A DNA stretch of 43,771 bases from Pseudonocardia acidicola (GTDB taxonomy: Bacteria > Actinomycetota > Actinomycetes > Mycobacteriales > Pseudonocardiaceae). The stretch covers positions 1-43,771 of the forward strand of contig NZ_JAAXLA010000058.1 of assembly GCF_012911935.1 (NCBI RefSeq), in the 5' to 3' direction. The position numbers and the translations under genes are program-made. A model generated the notes under the pieces. That model did not search any database. It was not told where the DNA came from and saw nothing but the letters and a program-made list of their open reading frames with translations. Shown in pieces: positions 17,990 through 25,642 of the stretch (the first letter of the stretch is position 1; the number at the start of each line of letters is the position of its first letter).

Positions 17990-18360
17990 CAACAGCCTGA
18001 CCAGCCAGAACATGGCGCTCAGGCCTGCCGCTCGCGAGGCCGACGAGCTGTTCGTGCCCCTCCGCCTCGGGATCGTGCCCATCGTGCCCCTTCGTGGGCG
18101 CTCTGCCACGGTGCTTCGTGATCTGCTCGCTCAGCCCGTCGGCGATCTTCCGGTCCCGGTCGCGGGTGGCGTGCTGGTAGATCAGCGCGGCCCGCATGCT
18201 CGCCTGCCCCATCCGCGCCATCAGCTCCTTCGTCGTCGCGCCGGTGAGGGCCGCCAGCTGGTTGCCTGTGTGGCGAAGGTCGTGGACGTGAACGTCCCGA
18301 TCGGCGAGCTTGACCTCGTCGAGCGCGAGAGTCCGTTGCCAGAGCCGGCGGAAGTTGCGT
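17928..18360 (-). pseudogene. Tyrosine integrase, C-terminal remnant
   Basis: The minus strand reads RNFRRLWQRTL, then DVHVHDLRHTGNQLAALTG, then MARMGQASMRAALIYQHAT, the catalytic end of an actinobacterial tyrosine recombinase. The box II HxxR (HDLRH) and the nucleophile tyrosine (LIYQHAT) are both present. No start codon precedes it, and sequence upstream of RNFRR does not continue the family. The frame runs on into the antisense of tRNA-Ala (VETRGIEPL...), as expected where an int gene abuts attP. The N-terminal and core-binding domains are missing, so it is inactive. Confidence 0.85.
17947..17990 (+). repeat. Attachment site, left copy (in tRNA-Ala)
   Basis: 44 bases from the anticodon arm to just past the tRNA-Ala 3' end, repeated directly at 20182-20225 with two mismatches. 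This is the usual footprint of integration by a tyrosine recombinase at a tRNA 3' end. Confidence 0.85.
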
Positions 18361-18414
18361 GCGCATCGACCACGGCATGGCCGAGCGGGAGCAGCCGTAC
18401 TACACCTGATCGGT

Positions 18415-18840
18415 CAGGCCGACCTCTTCGATCCAGCGCTCCGCGCGTCACCGCGCCCAGCCGCTCGGCCATGCCGCGGTCGAGGGCCTGGATGACGTGG
18501 TGGTCAGGGCCGTAGCGGGCGCGGACGTCGTCCATCCGCTCGTGGAAGGTCATGCACTGCCCGTCCGGGCCGATCGTCATGTCCGAGTACCAGAGCAGGT
18601 CCCGCGTCAGTGTCCCTCATCCGAGAACGCGGCGAGCTGGTCCGCGACACCGAACAGCTCCGACCGGGCGAGTGCCGACGAGTGGAACGCGACCAAGCCG
18701 ACCAGCCGCTCCGGCACATCAGTGCCCTGGAGGAACCGGGCACCGCCGAGCGGATGGAACCCGGTCTTCGCCAGTCGTTCAACGCCCCCGCGAGACGATC
18801 CCGGGCGACATCCTCCGCCCACTCCACGAGCTGCACCGGA
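18415..18840 (-). pseudogene. HD-domain hydrolase, frameshifted and internally deleted
   Basis: Three frames in sequence resemble one actinobacterial HD-family protein. First comes LVEWAEDVARDRLAGAL, then LAKTGFHPLGGARFLQG with LVGLVAFHSSALA and AAFSDEG, and finally LTRDLLWYSDMTIGPDGQ with FHERMDDVRARYGPDH. The middle frame stops at 18607-18609, and the third takes over at about 18610, consistent with a one-base deletion. The first junction lacks the stretch that should carry the metal-binding HD pair, so part of the gene is deleted. Not functional. Confidence 0.7.
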
Positions 18841-19172
18841 CGACGAGGAAGCCAGCTCCAGACCGCGGGTCGCACTGCCGGAATGACCTCTTATGGATCA
18901 AGGCGCCGCCTTGCGGCGGCGCGGGGCCGGCTACCCAGCCACGCCACCACCAACAGGACGCGCCCGATCCCCGGAACGAACACGAGCAGCGCGACGATTG
19001 CGGACGACGATCCAGCCGTCGTGATCGACGGGCCGCCTGATGGTGAACCGCCAGCGAGCACGTGTCGACCTGAGCATGTACGGCCTGTCCTCGGTGCGGT
19101 CCCGCCGGGACGGTCCGCGGATTGCTCCGCCGACGCCGATGAGTTCGTGACTTGCTCCGAGTCGTCACCGGC

Positions 19173-19715
19173 ATGAGCGATACGGATGCGGGCCTGGGCA
19201 AGGTCGTTGTGAACAGGGCGATGTCGCTGGACGGCTTCATCGCCGGCCCCGACGACACGATGGACTGGGTCATCGAGTACTTCAAAGACGACCCGTTTCC
19301 CGAGGTCATGTCGGCCACCGGCGCCATGCTTGCCGGCCGGGCCACCTATGAGGTCGGCAAGCGGATGTCCGACAAGGACACCGACTACGACGGGGGACCG
19401 GTGTTCGTCCTGACGCACCAGCCGCCGGACGAGCCGGAGCAAGGGGTCACATTCCTCACCTGCGACCTCGCGGAGGCCGTCGCCACGGCGCGCGCCGCCG
19501 CGGGCGGGAAGAACCTGGAGATCCTCGGTGCCGACATGGCCAGTCAGTGCCTGCAGCGAGGGCTCGTCGACGAGGTGCTGGTGTATGTCCTGCCGGTGCT
19601 GCTCGGCGACGGCGTGCGCTTCTCGACCTCGGGCCTCGGCAGGATCGACCTGGAACCGTTCAGCAACAGGCAGTCAGGTCCCGTGACGATGCTCCGCTTC
19701 CGCGTGCGGAAGTAG
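19173..19715 (+). CDS. RibD C-terminal/DHFR-fold reductase family protein
   Basis: A 180-residue protein of the dihydrofolate reductase-like family (RibD C-terminal domain), typical of NADPH-dependent reductases of unassigned substrate. VVVNRAMSLDGFIAGPDDTMDW opens the fold. GAMLAGRATYEVGKRM, KNLEILGADMASQCLQRGLVDEVLVYVLPVLLGDGVRF and the final MLRFRVRK complete it. The ATG at 19173 is chosen; no strong ribosome site is seen and the frame is open to 19152. It is the only intact gene inside the tRNA-Ala insertion remnant, so it may be cargo. Substrate cannot be inferred. Confidence 0.85.
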   Translation: MSDTDAGLGKVVVNRAMSLDGFIAGPDDTMDWVIEYFKDDPFPEVMSATGAMLAGRATYEVGKRMSDKDTDYDGGPVFVLTHQPPDEPEQGVTFLTCDLAEAVATARAAAGGKNLEILGADMASQCLQRGLVDEVLVYVLPVLLGDGVRFSTSGLGRIDLEPFSNRQSGPVTMLRFRVRK

Positions 19716-20181
19716 GCGCGGGGGGTCCAGCAATCAAGGGTGTGTGGTGGGCCTCGGTGGGCTTGAACTCCGACCTCTTGCTCAACGACCCGCACGCCTC
19801 GAACACCCGGGGCGCTGCCCCGGACCCCGGCACCGCTCGGAGATCGGGGGAGGGCCACCAGGACCCCGCGTGCGAGGGTCAAGAACGACCCATGCGGACT
19901 CTGCACGGACGCAGACGAGTGGTACGCGGCTTCACCGCAGGTCAGAGGCGGTATGTCAGCGCACTGTAAATCCACTCCCTCTCACCGCGACGGTCCACGC
20001 TGAGCCGTTGACACCCACTCGCACGACGAGTTCGAGCAACGGCATGAGCGAGGGGATGGCCCGTGCCCGCGGCGTGCCCCATCCGTGCCCGTACCCGCCG
20101 GTCGCCAGCGGGGACTCACCGGTACTCACCGCCGCGCCCAGGTCAGCGCATCGTCAGGTCAGGCGCCGCAAGCGCCCGAAG
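19716..20181. other. Noncoding tail of the insertion remnant
   Basis: About 470 bp between the RibD-like gene and the right attachment copy. The stretch from about 19744 reads VGLGGLELRPL on the plus strand, which resembles antisense-of-tRNA readthrough and may be a further decayed attachment scrap; this is weak. Otherwise I see nothing. Confidence 0.5.
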
Positions 20182-20225
20182 CTTTGCAAGGCAGGGCTTA
20201 GGGTTTCGATTCCCCTCGTCTCCAC
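20182..20225 (+). repeat. Attachment site, right copy
   Basis: Direct repeat of 17947-17990 with 42 of 44 identical bases. It lacks the 5' half of the tRNA and so encodes no functional tRNA. It marks the right end of the old insertion. Confidence 0.85.
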
Positions 20226-20316
20226 CACCAACGACCAGCGGAAGCGTTGGGTCGGATCGGGCGGCGAGCCCGTTCGTGACACGAGTCATGACACGATCGT
20301 CCACACTCCCCGCGTC

Positions 20317-20560
20317 ATGACCCGATCCAAGGGCCCGCGGAAGCGCAGCAGGGCAGCATCGCCGAGCTCCCGAGCGGAGCTCTGCGCGTGCGCGTCTACA
20401 CCGGCATGGACCCGATCACCAGGCGCCGTCACAACCTGGTCGAGACGGTCTCGGCCGGCCCGACGGCATAGGACGAGGCCGAGCGCGTCCGGCCGTTCAT
20501 CGGGCAGATGAAGATCGGATCGCTCGACGCCGACGTGCTGAACTCGCTCCACGCCACTGC
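20317..20560 (+). pseudogene. Tyrosine integrase, N-terminal remnant
   Basis: From the ATG at 20317 the frame MTRSKGPRK shifts near 20345 into QQGSIAELPSGALRVRVYTG, the N-terminal arm of actinobacterial tyrosine integrases. An in-frame TAG at 20469-20471 interrupts it before DEAERVRPFIGQMKIGSLDADVLNSL, where the family's core-binding segment has been shortened. A frameshift, a stop and a deletion make it inactive. It lies on the opposite strand to the C-terminal remnant at 17928, so the two are not one simply split gene. Confidence 0.75.
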
Positions 20561-20601
20561 ACTCCGACCGCACACGGGGGCGGTGGGACGGGGATGTGGT
20601 G

Positions 20602-20685
20602 GGCGATGACCAGCGCGACCACCGGGTCGGCCCAGTACCAGCCGAGCAGGCTGTTGAGCAGCAGCCCGACGACCGAGGCGGAGAT
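20602..20685 (-). pseudogene. Fragment of a cation transporter
   Basis: The minus strand reads ISASVVGLLLNSLLGWYWAD followed by PVVALVIA, which resembles a membrane segment pair of cation-diffusion-type transporters. Only about 28 codons remain, joined directly to an integrase fragment. Family assignment is tentative. Confidence 0.45.
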
Positions 20686-20701
20686 CCGGCCCTGATCCTG
20701 C

Positions 20702-20950
20702 CAGGCGGAGTCGGCTGCCTGCCGTTCCTCCCGGTTGGCGGATGCGTTGTCGTTCCCACGGCTCGACCGCGAGCTCCCGAAGCCGGATCCGACCCGCTGA
20801 CCTGTGGTTCTTCGGCTCGGTGATCCGCAGCCCACCGCCCGAGCGTTGAATTGCCGTCTGAACGACGAGAACGGGTTCGTCCAGATCGACGTCCGACCAG
20901 CGCAGCCCCAGCAGCTCGGCCAGCCGTTCCGGTCTGGCGTCAAACGCAGC
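20702..20950 (-). pseudogene. Tyrosine integrase, core fragment
   Basis: The minus strand encodes RPERLAELLGLRWSDVDLDE followed by GGGLRITEPKNHRSAGRIRL and RELAVEPWERQR, the catalytic-domain start of a tyrosine recombinase. The box I arginine context is altered (the usual G-R/M-R-x-x-E/A-L-L-G-L-R-W reads RPERLAELLGLRW). It shifts frame near 20720 (ERQAADSAWQDQGR in another frame) and is cut at about 20950 by a junction with plus-strand STAS-like sequence. Confidence 0.7.
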
Positions 20951-21133
20951 GTCGGGGCCGCTCCGATTGTCGTGCTCGATCTCGACGAGGTCACCTTCCG
21001 CGGCTCGATCGCCACAGCGACCATCATCGAGGCGATCCGAACGCTCATGGACCACCAGGCGCTCAAGCTCATCACCGGGCAGACCACCGCACAGGTGGTT
21101 GACGTCATGGACGGTTCGAGCCGACGAATCGGA
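20951..21133 (+). pseudogene. Fragment of a STAS-domain (anti-sigma antagonist-like) protein
   Basis: The plus strand reads PIVVLDLDEVTFRGSIATAT, then IIEAIRTLMDH and LKLITGQTTAQVVDVMDG, which resembles the core of STAS domains. The usual phosphorylatable serine region (D-S-S/A-G) appears as GSIAT and is degenerate. No start codon of its own or ribosome site is seen, and it joins the integrase fragment exactly at about 20950. Tentative. Confidence 0.45.
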
Positions 21134-21835
21134 CAGCTGGTTTCTCAGCATGGTTCTCCGTGGTTCTCGCCACGGAAATGGAGAGATTCGAAGAACAAGG
21201 GGATATTCATCAAAGCGGGCATGGTCTGGGTCACTGTCGTGGTCTGCCCCATTTCCGGGTACCTGACGAAAAGTCGGCACCTCGCGCTGGTGGAGACCGC
21301 GAGCAGCCCTCCGCGGAGACGGGACGCTCATCGAGAACCCGTACTACATCTCTCCCGACGAGTGCCGTCCCAGCGCCAGCCGGTACGAGGTTGCGGCTAG
21401 ACCCTCCGCTGATCCCCCCGGCACGGACGGGAGTCGCACGGGTCCCTCGGTACTTCCCGGCTAGCGACGACCGGGCACCCGGTCATCGGCGCCCGCTCCA
21501 GAACAGCCGAGGACACTCGACGGCGGGCAGGACCCGGCCGAACACAGCCACCACGCCGGCACACGTCCGGGTGGTTTCGAGCGGCCTCGGTATCACCGCC
21601 ACCGCACACGACACATCCTCGGTGGACAGGGCAGCCACCGGACACGCTGCGGTGCATGTCGTTGCGGCCCGGACGTGCGCGTTCCGCAGTGGGGCCGGCG
21701 CGAGCGGAGCGGCAGGCCGCGCGAGCGGGCTAACGTGACCCGCGAACCTGTCTCCTGTAACGAGGTCATCACCGGCTGCGACGTGCCGACCGCATCCGCA
21801 GCCTGCCGGGCCCCGAGGCCGAAGGGCAGCAACCC
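21134..21835. other. Degenerate sequence without a recognisable gene
   Basis: A 700-bp stretch. One plus-strand frame at about 21326-21400 reads GTLIENPYYISPDECR, which looks once coded but is not assignable. The rest (21400-21835) shows nothing I recognise. Confidence 0.5.
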
Positions 21836-22168
21836 ATGATCTTCATCGTCGTCAAGTTCACCATTCGTCCCGAGCGGAGCGAGGAGTGGCTCACGCTCGT
21901 CGACGACTTCACCCAGGCCACCCGGCAGGAGCCGGGCAACATCTTCTTCGAGTGGTCCAAGAGCGTCGACATGCCCGGCCAGTTCGTCCTGGTCGAGGCG
22001 TTCGCGGACGCCAAGGCCGGCGAGGCACACGTGAACTCCGACCACTTCAAGACCTTCGTCGAGTGGGCTCCCGAAGTGGTCGCGACGACACCGGAGATCG
22101 TCCACGTCGAGGTGCCGCAGGACGGGTGGGGCCGGATGGGCGAGATCGCGCCGCGCGAGGGCAAGTAG
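21836..22168 (+). CDS. ABM-fold (antibiotic biosynthesis monooxygenase) family protein
   Basis: A 110-residue single-domain protein. MIFIVVKFTIRPERSEEWLTLVDDFTQATRQEPGNIFFEWSKS is the first half of the dimeric alpha/beta ferredoxin-like ABM fold, and FVLVEAFADAKAGEAHVNSDHFKTFVEWAPEVV is the second. Relatives are putative quinol monooxygenases or heme-degrading enzymes; the substrate cannot be told. The ATG at 21836 has GAAGGGCAG upstream. It is the first intact gene after the degenerate zone. Confidence 0.85.
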   Translation: MIFIVVKFTIRPERSEEWLTLVDDFTQATRQEPGNIFFEWSKSVDMPGQFVLVEAFADAKAGEAHVNSDHFKTFVEWAPEVVATTPEIVHVEVPQDGWGRMGEIAPREGK

Positions 22169-22284
22169 GGCCCTGGTCCTCCGGCTCCGGCCCCGCCGGA
22201 GATATCGATCTGAGGCACGGCCGCGCTGCCGCGGAGTGGCGGCGCAGCCGTCCACCATCTCTGGGACGATGCGGTCCTCCGTCT

Positions 22285-22305
22285 TTCTCGTCAGAACGAC
22301 GAGAA
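22285..22305. repeat. Inverted repeat 1 (TTCTCGTC-N5-GACGAGAA)
   Basis: A perfect 8-bp inverted repeat with a 5-base centre AGAAC, extendable by one further pair (T...A). First of three similar elements. Confidence 0.75.
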
Positions 22306-22331
22306 AAAGTGGACTGGTCGCGTCCACCTTG

Positions 22332-22352
22332 TTCTCGTCATGCTGCCGTGAA
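22332..22352. repeat. Inverted repeat 2 (TTCTCGTC-N5-GCCGTGAA)
   Basis: Same left arm as copy 1, right arm with two mismatches, centre ATGCT. It starts 47 bp after copy 1. Confidence 0.65.
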
Positions 22353-22386
22353 TCCGCTGCCTGCGAAAACGCCGCCGGCACGCGAC

Positions 22387-22407
22387 TTCTCGTCATTTCG
22401 ACGATAA
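22387..22407. repeat. Inverted repeat 3 (TTCTCGTC-N5-GACGATAA)
   Basis: Same left arm, right arm with one mismatch, centre ATTTC. It starts 55 bp after copy 2. Confidence 0.7.
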
Positions 22408-22507
22408 CCGGGGTGAACGGTCCGAGCGCGGTCCCGGGGCTTCGGGTCGGCGAGTTCTGCGGGCGTAGCTGCTTGCGACGCGACCGGCGACGAAGCCGGT
22501 GACGGAC

Positions 22508-22563
22508 GACGCGGCGCGCCCCGCACGGATCCGGTCGGGATCCGCAGCGGGGCGCGCCGCGTC
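22508..22563 (-). terminator. Strong hairpin terminator
   Basis: A perfect 17-bp GC-rich stem (22508-22524 with 22547-22563) whose loop contains a second 7-bp stem (CGGATCC/GGATCCG). It lies 12 bp past the stop of the secreted-protein gene on the minus strand and could stop transcription from both sides. Confidence 0.85.
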
Positions 22564-22575
22564 GGAGTGTTGCTC

Positions 22576-23247
22576 TTAGCGGCCGACGTTGTAGCCGCTG
22601 ACCTGGGTGCCGTTCGCCAGCTGGTGCGCGACCGCCTGAGTGGCGGCGGCGGCGTCGAGGGCCGGAACGCCCCCGATGTTGTTGCTGCCGGTGAGGTGCG
22701 ACGGGTCGATTCCGGCCTGCTGCACCGCGCCGGCGGCGTCGAAGTTGCCGTGCTGCCCGATCGCGTCGGTGACCGGGTTGCTCGGCAGCTGGTCGGTGCT
22801 GAACGCCGTGTCCTGCGGCAGGGACGGCGCGGCCGGCAGGGACGGCGCACCCGGCAGGGACGGCGCACCCGGCAGGTCCGGGGTGGCCGGCAGCTGCGGG
22901 GCCGCCGGCGCCTCCGGCAGGCCGGCGGTGCGGATGCCGGTGCTGTCCGGGTGCGTCTGGGTGTCGACGTTCGGCATCTCGAAGTGGAACAGCTCCGGAA
23001 GCCCGGCGGCCTCCGGCGACGGAGCCGCGTCCTGCAGACCGGCGATCAGGTCCTTGGCCTGCGAGGCGTCGGGGGCCTGCGAGAGGTCCGGCGCCGTGGG
23101 GGTCGGCAGGGCGTCGGTGCCCGGGGCCTGCGGAACGTCCGGCAGCGCCGGGGCGGCGAAGGCGCTGCCGGCGAAGCCGACGCCCAGGGCCGCGATGCCA
23201 GCGGCGGTGACGGTCGTGCGCACACTGCGCCGAGCGAGGGTGCTCAT
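22576..23247 (-). CDS. Secreted proline-rich protein of unknown function
   Basis: A 223-residue protein with a clear Sec signal peptide: a basic start (MSTLARRSVRT), a hydrophobic core (VTAAGIAALGVGFAG) and a likely cut after AFA. The mature part is rich in Ala and Pro, with a short tandem repeat of P-G/A-APSL units at about 120-145. It ends in a more ordered segment containing DPSHLTGSNNIGGVPALDAAAA. No cysteine is seen in the mature part and there is no wall-anchoring motif. The ATG at 23247 has GGAAGGAT upstream; the longer frame lacks it. No family is recognised. Confidence 0.85.
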   Translation of the reverse strand: MSTLARRSVRTTVTAAGIAALGVGFAGSAFAAPALPDVPQAPGTDALPTPTAPDLSQAPDASQAKDLIAGLQDAAPSPEAAGLPELFHFEMPNVDTQTHPDSTGIRTAGLPEAPAAPQLPATPDLPGAPSLPGAPSLPAAPSLPQDTAFSTDQLPSNPVTDAIGQHGNFDAAGAVQQAGIDPSHLTGSNNIGGVPALDAAAATQAVAHQLANGTQVSGYNVGR

Positions 23248-23461
23248 TTCGTAGATCCTTCCGATCGGGGTCTCGGATATCGCGACGGTTGATCTCCAAG
23301 CACAACGAAGGGCCGCCCGTTCGGTTGTGCGGTTAACGGCGCGGTTACAGCACTTCACCCGTTTCGGTGGTCGAAAACGTTCCGTTCTGACGGTTTTCAT
23401 CCATTCGGGTGGCGTTTCGGTGCTTGACGTTGCAGATCCTGGAGATGATCTGTCGGGCCGG

Positions 23462-24583
23462 ATGCTCCATCATCACCGTGTGGCTCGGATCGGATGGTTC
23501 GGAAGCGGCCTGAGTGTCGGAATCGGTGCCGGCGTCGTCGGGATCGGTTGGTACTACTCGAGCGTCCTGCTCGATGTGCGGCAGTGGCGGCTGTTCCCGG
23601 ACCGCGTCCTGGACGCCCGTGACGGCACCGTGACGCTCGCCCGCAGCCGACTCGTCGAGCAGCCCGGAACCTGGGGGCTGCGCTGGGTCGATGGACTGGC
23701 CGTGCTGGGGCCGGTGCTCGCGGTGCACGACGACCGCGTCGTCCGCACTCTGCTCGCCGGCCCGGTGCCGCCTCCGGGCACCCCGGTCGTCGTCGACGCC
23801 GGTCCGTTCGATCCGGATCCGTCGGCCCGGGGGCTCGCGTTCCGCGAGATCCACGTCGCGACCCCGCTCGGTCCCGCGCCGGCCTGGTGGGTTCCGGGCG
23901 ACCGGGACACCTGGGTGGTGCATGTGCACGGGCGCGGCGGCACGCGGCGGGAGGCGCTGCGGATCCTGCCCGCGCTGCACCGTCTGGGTCATTCCCAACT
24001 GGTGATCAGCTACCGCAACGACGAGAGCGCCCCCGCCAGCCCCGACGGGCGCTACCACCTCGGCGACACCGAGTGGGAGGACGTCGAGGCGGCGGTACGG
24101 CACGCCTGCGCCGCCGGTGCCCGGCGGGTCGTCCTCTTCGGCTGGTCGATGGGCGCGGCCATCATCGGGGCGTTCCTCGACCGCTCGGCCGCAGCCGCCG
24201 CCGTGGCCGCGGTGATCTGGGACGCGCCGCTCGTGGACTGGCGGGAGACCCTGCGCCAGCAGGCCCGCAACCGCGGGTTGCCCGGGCTGCTCAGCCCGAT
24301 CGCCGCCACCATCACCAGCAGGCGGATCGGGATCGACTTCGACCACTTCACGTTGCGGACCCACCCACCGGCGGTGCGCCCGCCGACGCTCGTCGTGCAC
24401 AGCACCGGCGACAGCGCGGTACCGGTCGGGACGAGCCGGGAACTGGTCGCCGCCGCGCCCGGGTTGGACTGGCCGATGCGCTACCTCGAGGTGCCCGACG
24501 TCGAGCACACCGCATCGTGGAACGCCGACCCGGTCCGCTACGAGGACGCCGTCACCGGCTTCCTGTGTGAGCACCTCGGCTGA
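23462..24583 (+). CDS. Alpha/beta hydrolase with N-terminal membrane segment
   Basis: A 373-residue protein. An N-terminal hydrophobic stretch (about 7-25, SGLSVGIGAGVVGIGWYYSS) should anchor it, with the hydrolase domain following. HGRGGTR forms the oxyanion region, the nucleophile elbow is GWSMGA, the acid is in HSTGDSAVP, and the histidine is in VEHTASW. The layout matches actinobacterial membrane-bound serine hydrolases (BEM46-like) of unknown substrate. The ATG at 23462 is chosen, but no strong ribosome site is present and GTG at 23480 is possible. Convergent with the next gene, 21 bp away. Confidence 0.85.
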   Translation: MLHHHRVARIGWFGSGLSVGIGAGVVGIGWYYSSVLLDVRQWRLFPDRVLDARDGTVTLARSRLVEQPGTWGLRWVDGLAVLGPVLAVHDDRVVRTLLAGPVPPPGTPVVVDAGPFDPDPSARGLAFREIHVATPLGPAPAWWVPGDRDTWVVHVHGRGGTRREALRILPALHRLGHSQLVISYRNDESAPASPDGRYHLGDTEWEDVEAAVRHACAAGARRVVLFGWSMGAAIIGAFLDRSAAAAAVAAVIWDAPLVDWRETLRQQARNRGLPGLLSPIAATITSRRIGIDFDHFTLRTHPPAVRPPTLVVHSTGDSAVPVGTSRELVAAAPGLDWPMRYLEVPDVEHTASWNADPVRYEDAVTGFLCEHLG

Positions 24584-24604
24584 CGGCGGCCGTGCCCTCC
24601 CGGG

Positions 24605-25048
24605 TCAGTCGCCGGAGTGGCCGTTGCGGGACGCCGGCCCGCCGGCCGCGCTGAACGCGGGGTCGCCGGTGATGCTCGTGCCGCCGGGCGGGGTGGCCGG
24701 CACCGGCCAGGGGGTGCTCGACGGCGCGTCGACCTGCTGCGGGCGCCGCGACAACACCGCCCAGACCAGCGCGGAGACGGCGGTGACGACCAGGCCCGCC
24801 AGCAGCCAGCGCCGCCGGCGGCGCGGCCGTCCGTCCGGGTCGAGGCGCCCGGCGAGCTCGCGGCGGGCCTGCCTGACGCCGTCCTTGATCTCCCCGGAGA
24901 GCTCGGGGACGACCTCGGAAAGGGTGTCGCGGACGCCGTCGGAGAGCCGGCGCGCCCCGTACGTGACCGCGTCCACCGCCTCGCCGATCGAACCCGGTGC
25001 CGAGTCCGCCTGTTCACGAACTCGAGTCAGCGTCGTCGGCGCATTCAT
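24605..25048 (-). CDS. Single-pass membrane protein of unknown function
   Basis: A 147-residue protein. The N-terminal 70 residues are charged and helical (VREQADSAPGSIGEAVDAVTYG). A basic patch RPRRRRR precedes one membrane segment (about 81-98, WLLAGLVVTAVSALVWAVL). A Pro/Gly/Ser-rich tail of about 45 residues follows. By the positive-inside rule the tail is outside. No family recognised. It is divergent from ppiA with a 47-bp gap. Confidence 0.75.
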   Translation of the reverse strand: MNAPTTLTRVREQADSAPGSIGEAVDAVTYGARRLSDGVRDTLSEVVPELSGEIKDGVRQARRELAGRLDPDGRPRRRRRWLLAGLVVTAVSALVWAVLSRRPQQVDAPSSTPWPVPATPPGGTSITGDPAFSAAGGPASRNGHSGD

Positions 25049-25095
25049 GATCGGACCTGCTTCCCGCGTGGGCGTCGTTCTCCGGTGCTGGCACG

Positions 25096-25635
25096 ATGGT
25101 GGATGTGACTGACCCAGGCAACTCGAAGCAGACCGCCACGCTGCGGACGTCCGAGGGTGACATCAGGATCAACCTGTTCCCGGACCACGCCCCGAAGACG
25201 GTGTCCAACTTCGTCGGTCTGGCGACCGGTGAGAAGGCCTACTCCCAGCCGAATGCCAGCGGGGGCGACAGCGGGCCGTTCTACGACGGCTCGGTGTTCC
25301 ACCGGGTGATCGGCGGATTCATGATCCAGGGCGGTGACCCGACGGGAACCGGCCGCGGCGGCCCGGGCTACCAGTTCGAGGACGAGTTCCATCCCGAGCT
25401 GAAGTTCGACCGCCCGTACCTGCTGGCCATGGCGAACGCCGGCCCCGGCACCAACGGCTCGCAGTTCTTCATCACGGTCGGCCCGACCCCGCACCTGAAC
25501 CGCCGGCACACGATCTTCGGTGAGGTCGCCGACGCAGAGTCGCGTGCGGTCGTCGACGCGATCGCCAACACCGCCACCGACCGGGCGGACCGGCCGCTCA
25601 ACGACGTCACCATCCAGCACGTCGAGATCTCTTGA
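25096..25635 (+). CDS. ppiA: Peptidyl-prolyl cis-trans isomerase A (cyclophilin)
   Basis: A 179-residue cyclophilin that catalyses proline isomerisation during folding. The fold opens with TATLRTSEGDIRINLFPDHAPKTVSNFVGLA. Active-site motifs are present: FHRVIGGFMIQGGDPTGTGRGG (catalytic arginine) and GTNGSQFFITVG. HLNRRHTIFGEV carries histidine where eukaryotic cyclophilins have the drug-binding tryptophan, as in other actinobacterial PpiA. There is no signal peptide, so it is cytoplasmic. The same gene follows gyrA/tRNAs in mycobacteria. The rhomboid gene begins seven bases after its stop. Confidence 0.96.
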   Translation: MVDVTDPGNSKQTATLRTSEGDIRINLFPDHAPKTVSNFVGLATGEKAYSQPNASGGDSGPFYDGSVFHRVIGGFMIQGGDPTGTGRGGPGYQFEDEFHPELKFDRPYLLAMANAGPGTNGSQFFITVGPTPHLNRRHTIFGEVADAESRAVVDAIANTATDRADRPLNDVTIQHVEIS

Positions 25636-25642
25636 TGGACCG

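Larger units (their letters stand above)
17990..20225. mobile_element. Remnant of an element integrated in tRNA-Ala
   Basis: The 2.2-kb segment is bounded by the tRNA-Ala 3' end and its imperfect copy. It holds an integrase C-terminal remnant next to the left end, a frameshifted HD-domain gene, a short scrap with a hydrophobic stretch on the minus strand (about 18891-19030, AIVALLVFVPGIGRVLLVV) and one apparently intact gene (19173-19715). No replication, transfer or phage structural gene remains. The two mismatches between the ends and the broken integrase indicate an old event. Confidence 0.75.
22169..22575. other. Convergent intergenic region with three inverted repeats and a terminator
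   Basis: A 407-bp gap between two genes whose ends face each other. It carries three related 21-bp inverted repeats (22285-22407) and a 56-bp perfect hairpin (22508-22563). No gene is visible. Confidence 0.8.

Noticed and set aside
19744..19970. Open frame beginning VGLGGLELRPL after the RibD-like gene
   Set aside because: It resembles translated antisense tRNA or attachment-site debris, and the frame has no recognisable domain.
22284..22306. Hairpin at 22284-22306 as a terminator for the monooxygenase gene
   Set aside because: The stem is followed by A-rich, not T-rich, sequence on the plus strand, lies 115 bp past the stop, and recurs twice more as similar inverted repeats, so a binding-site family fits better.
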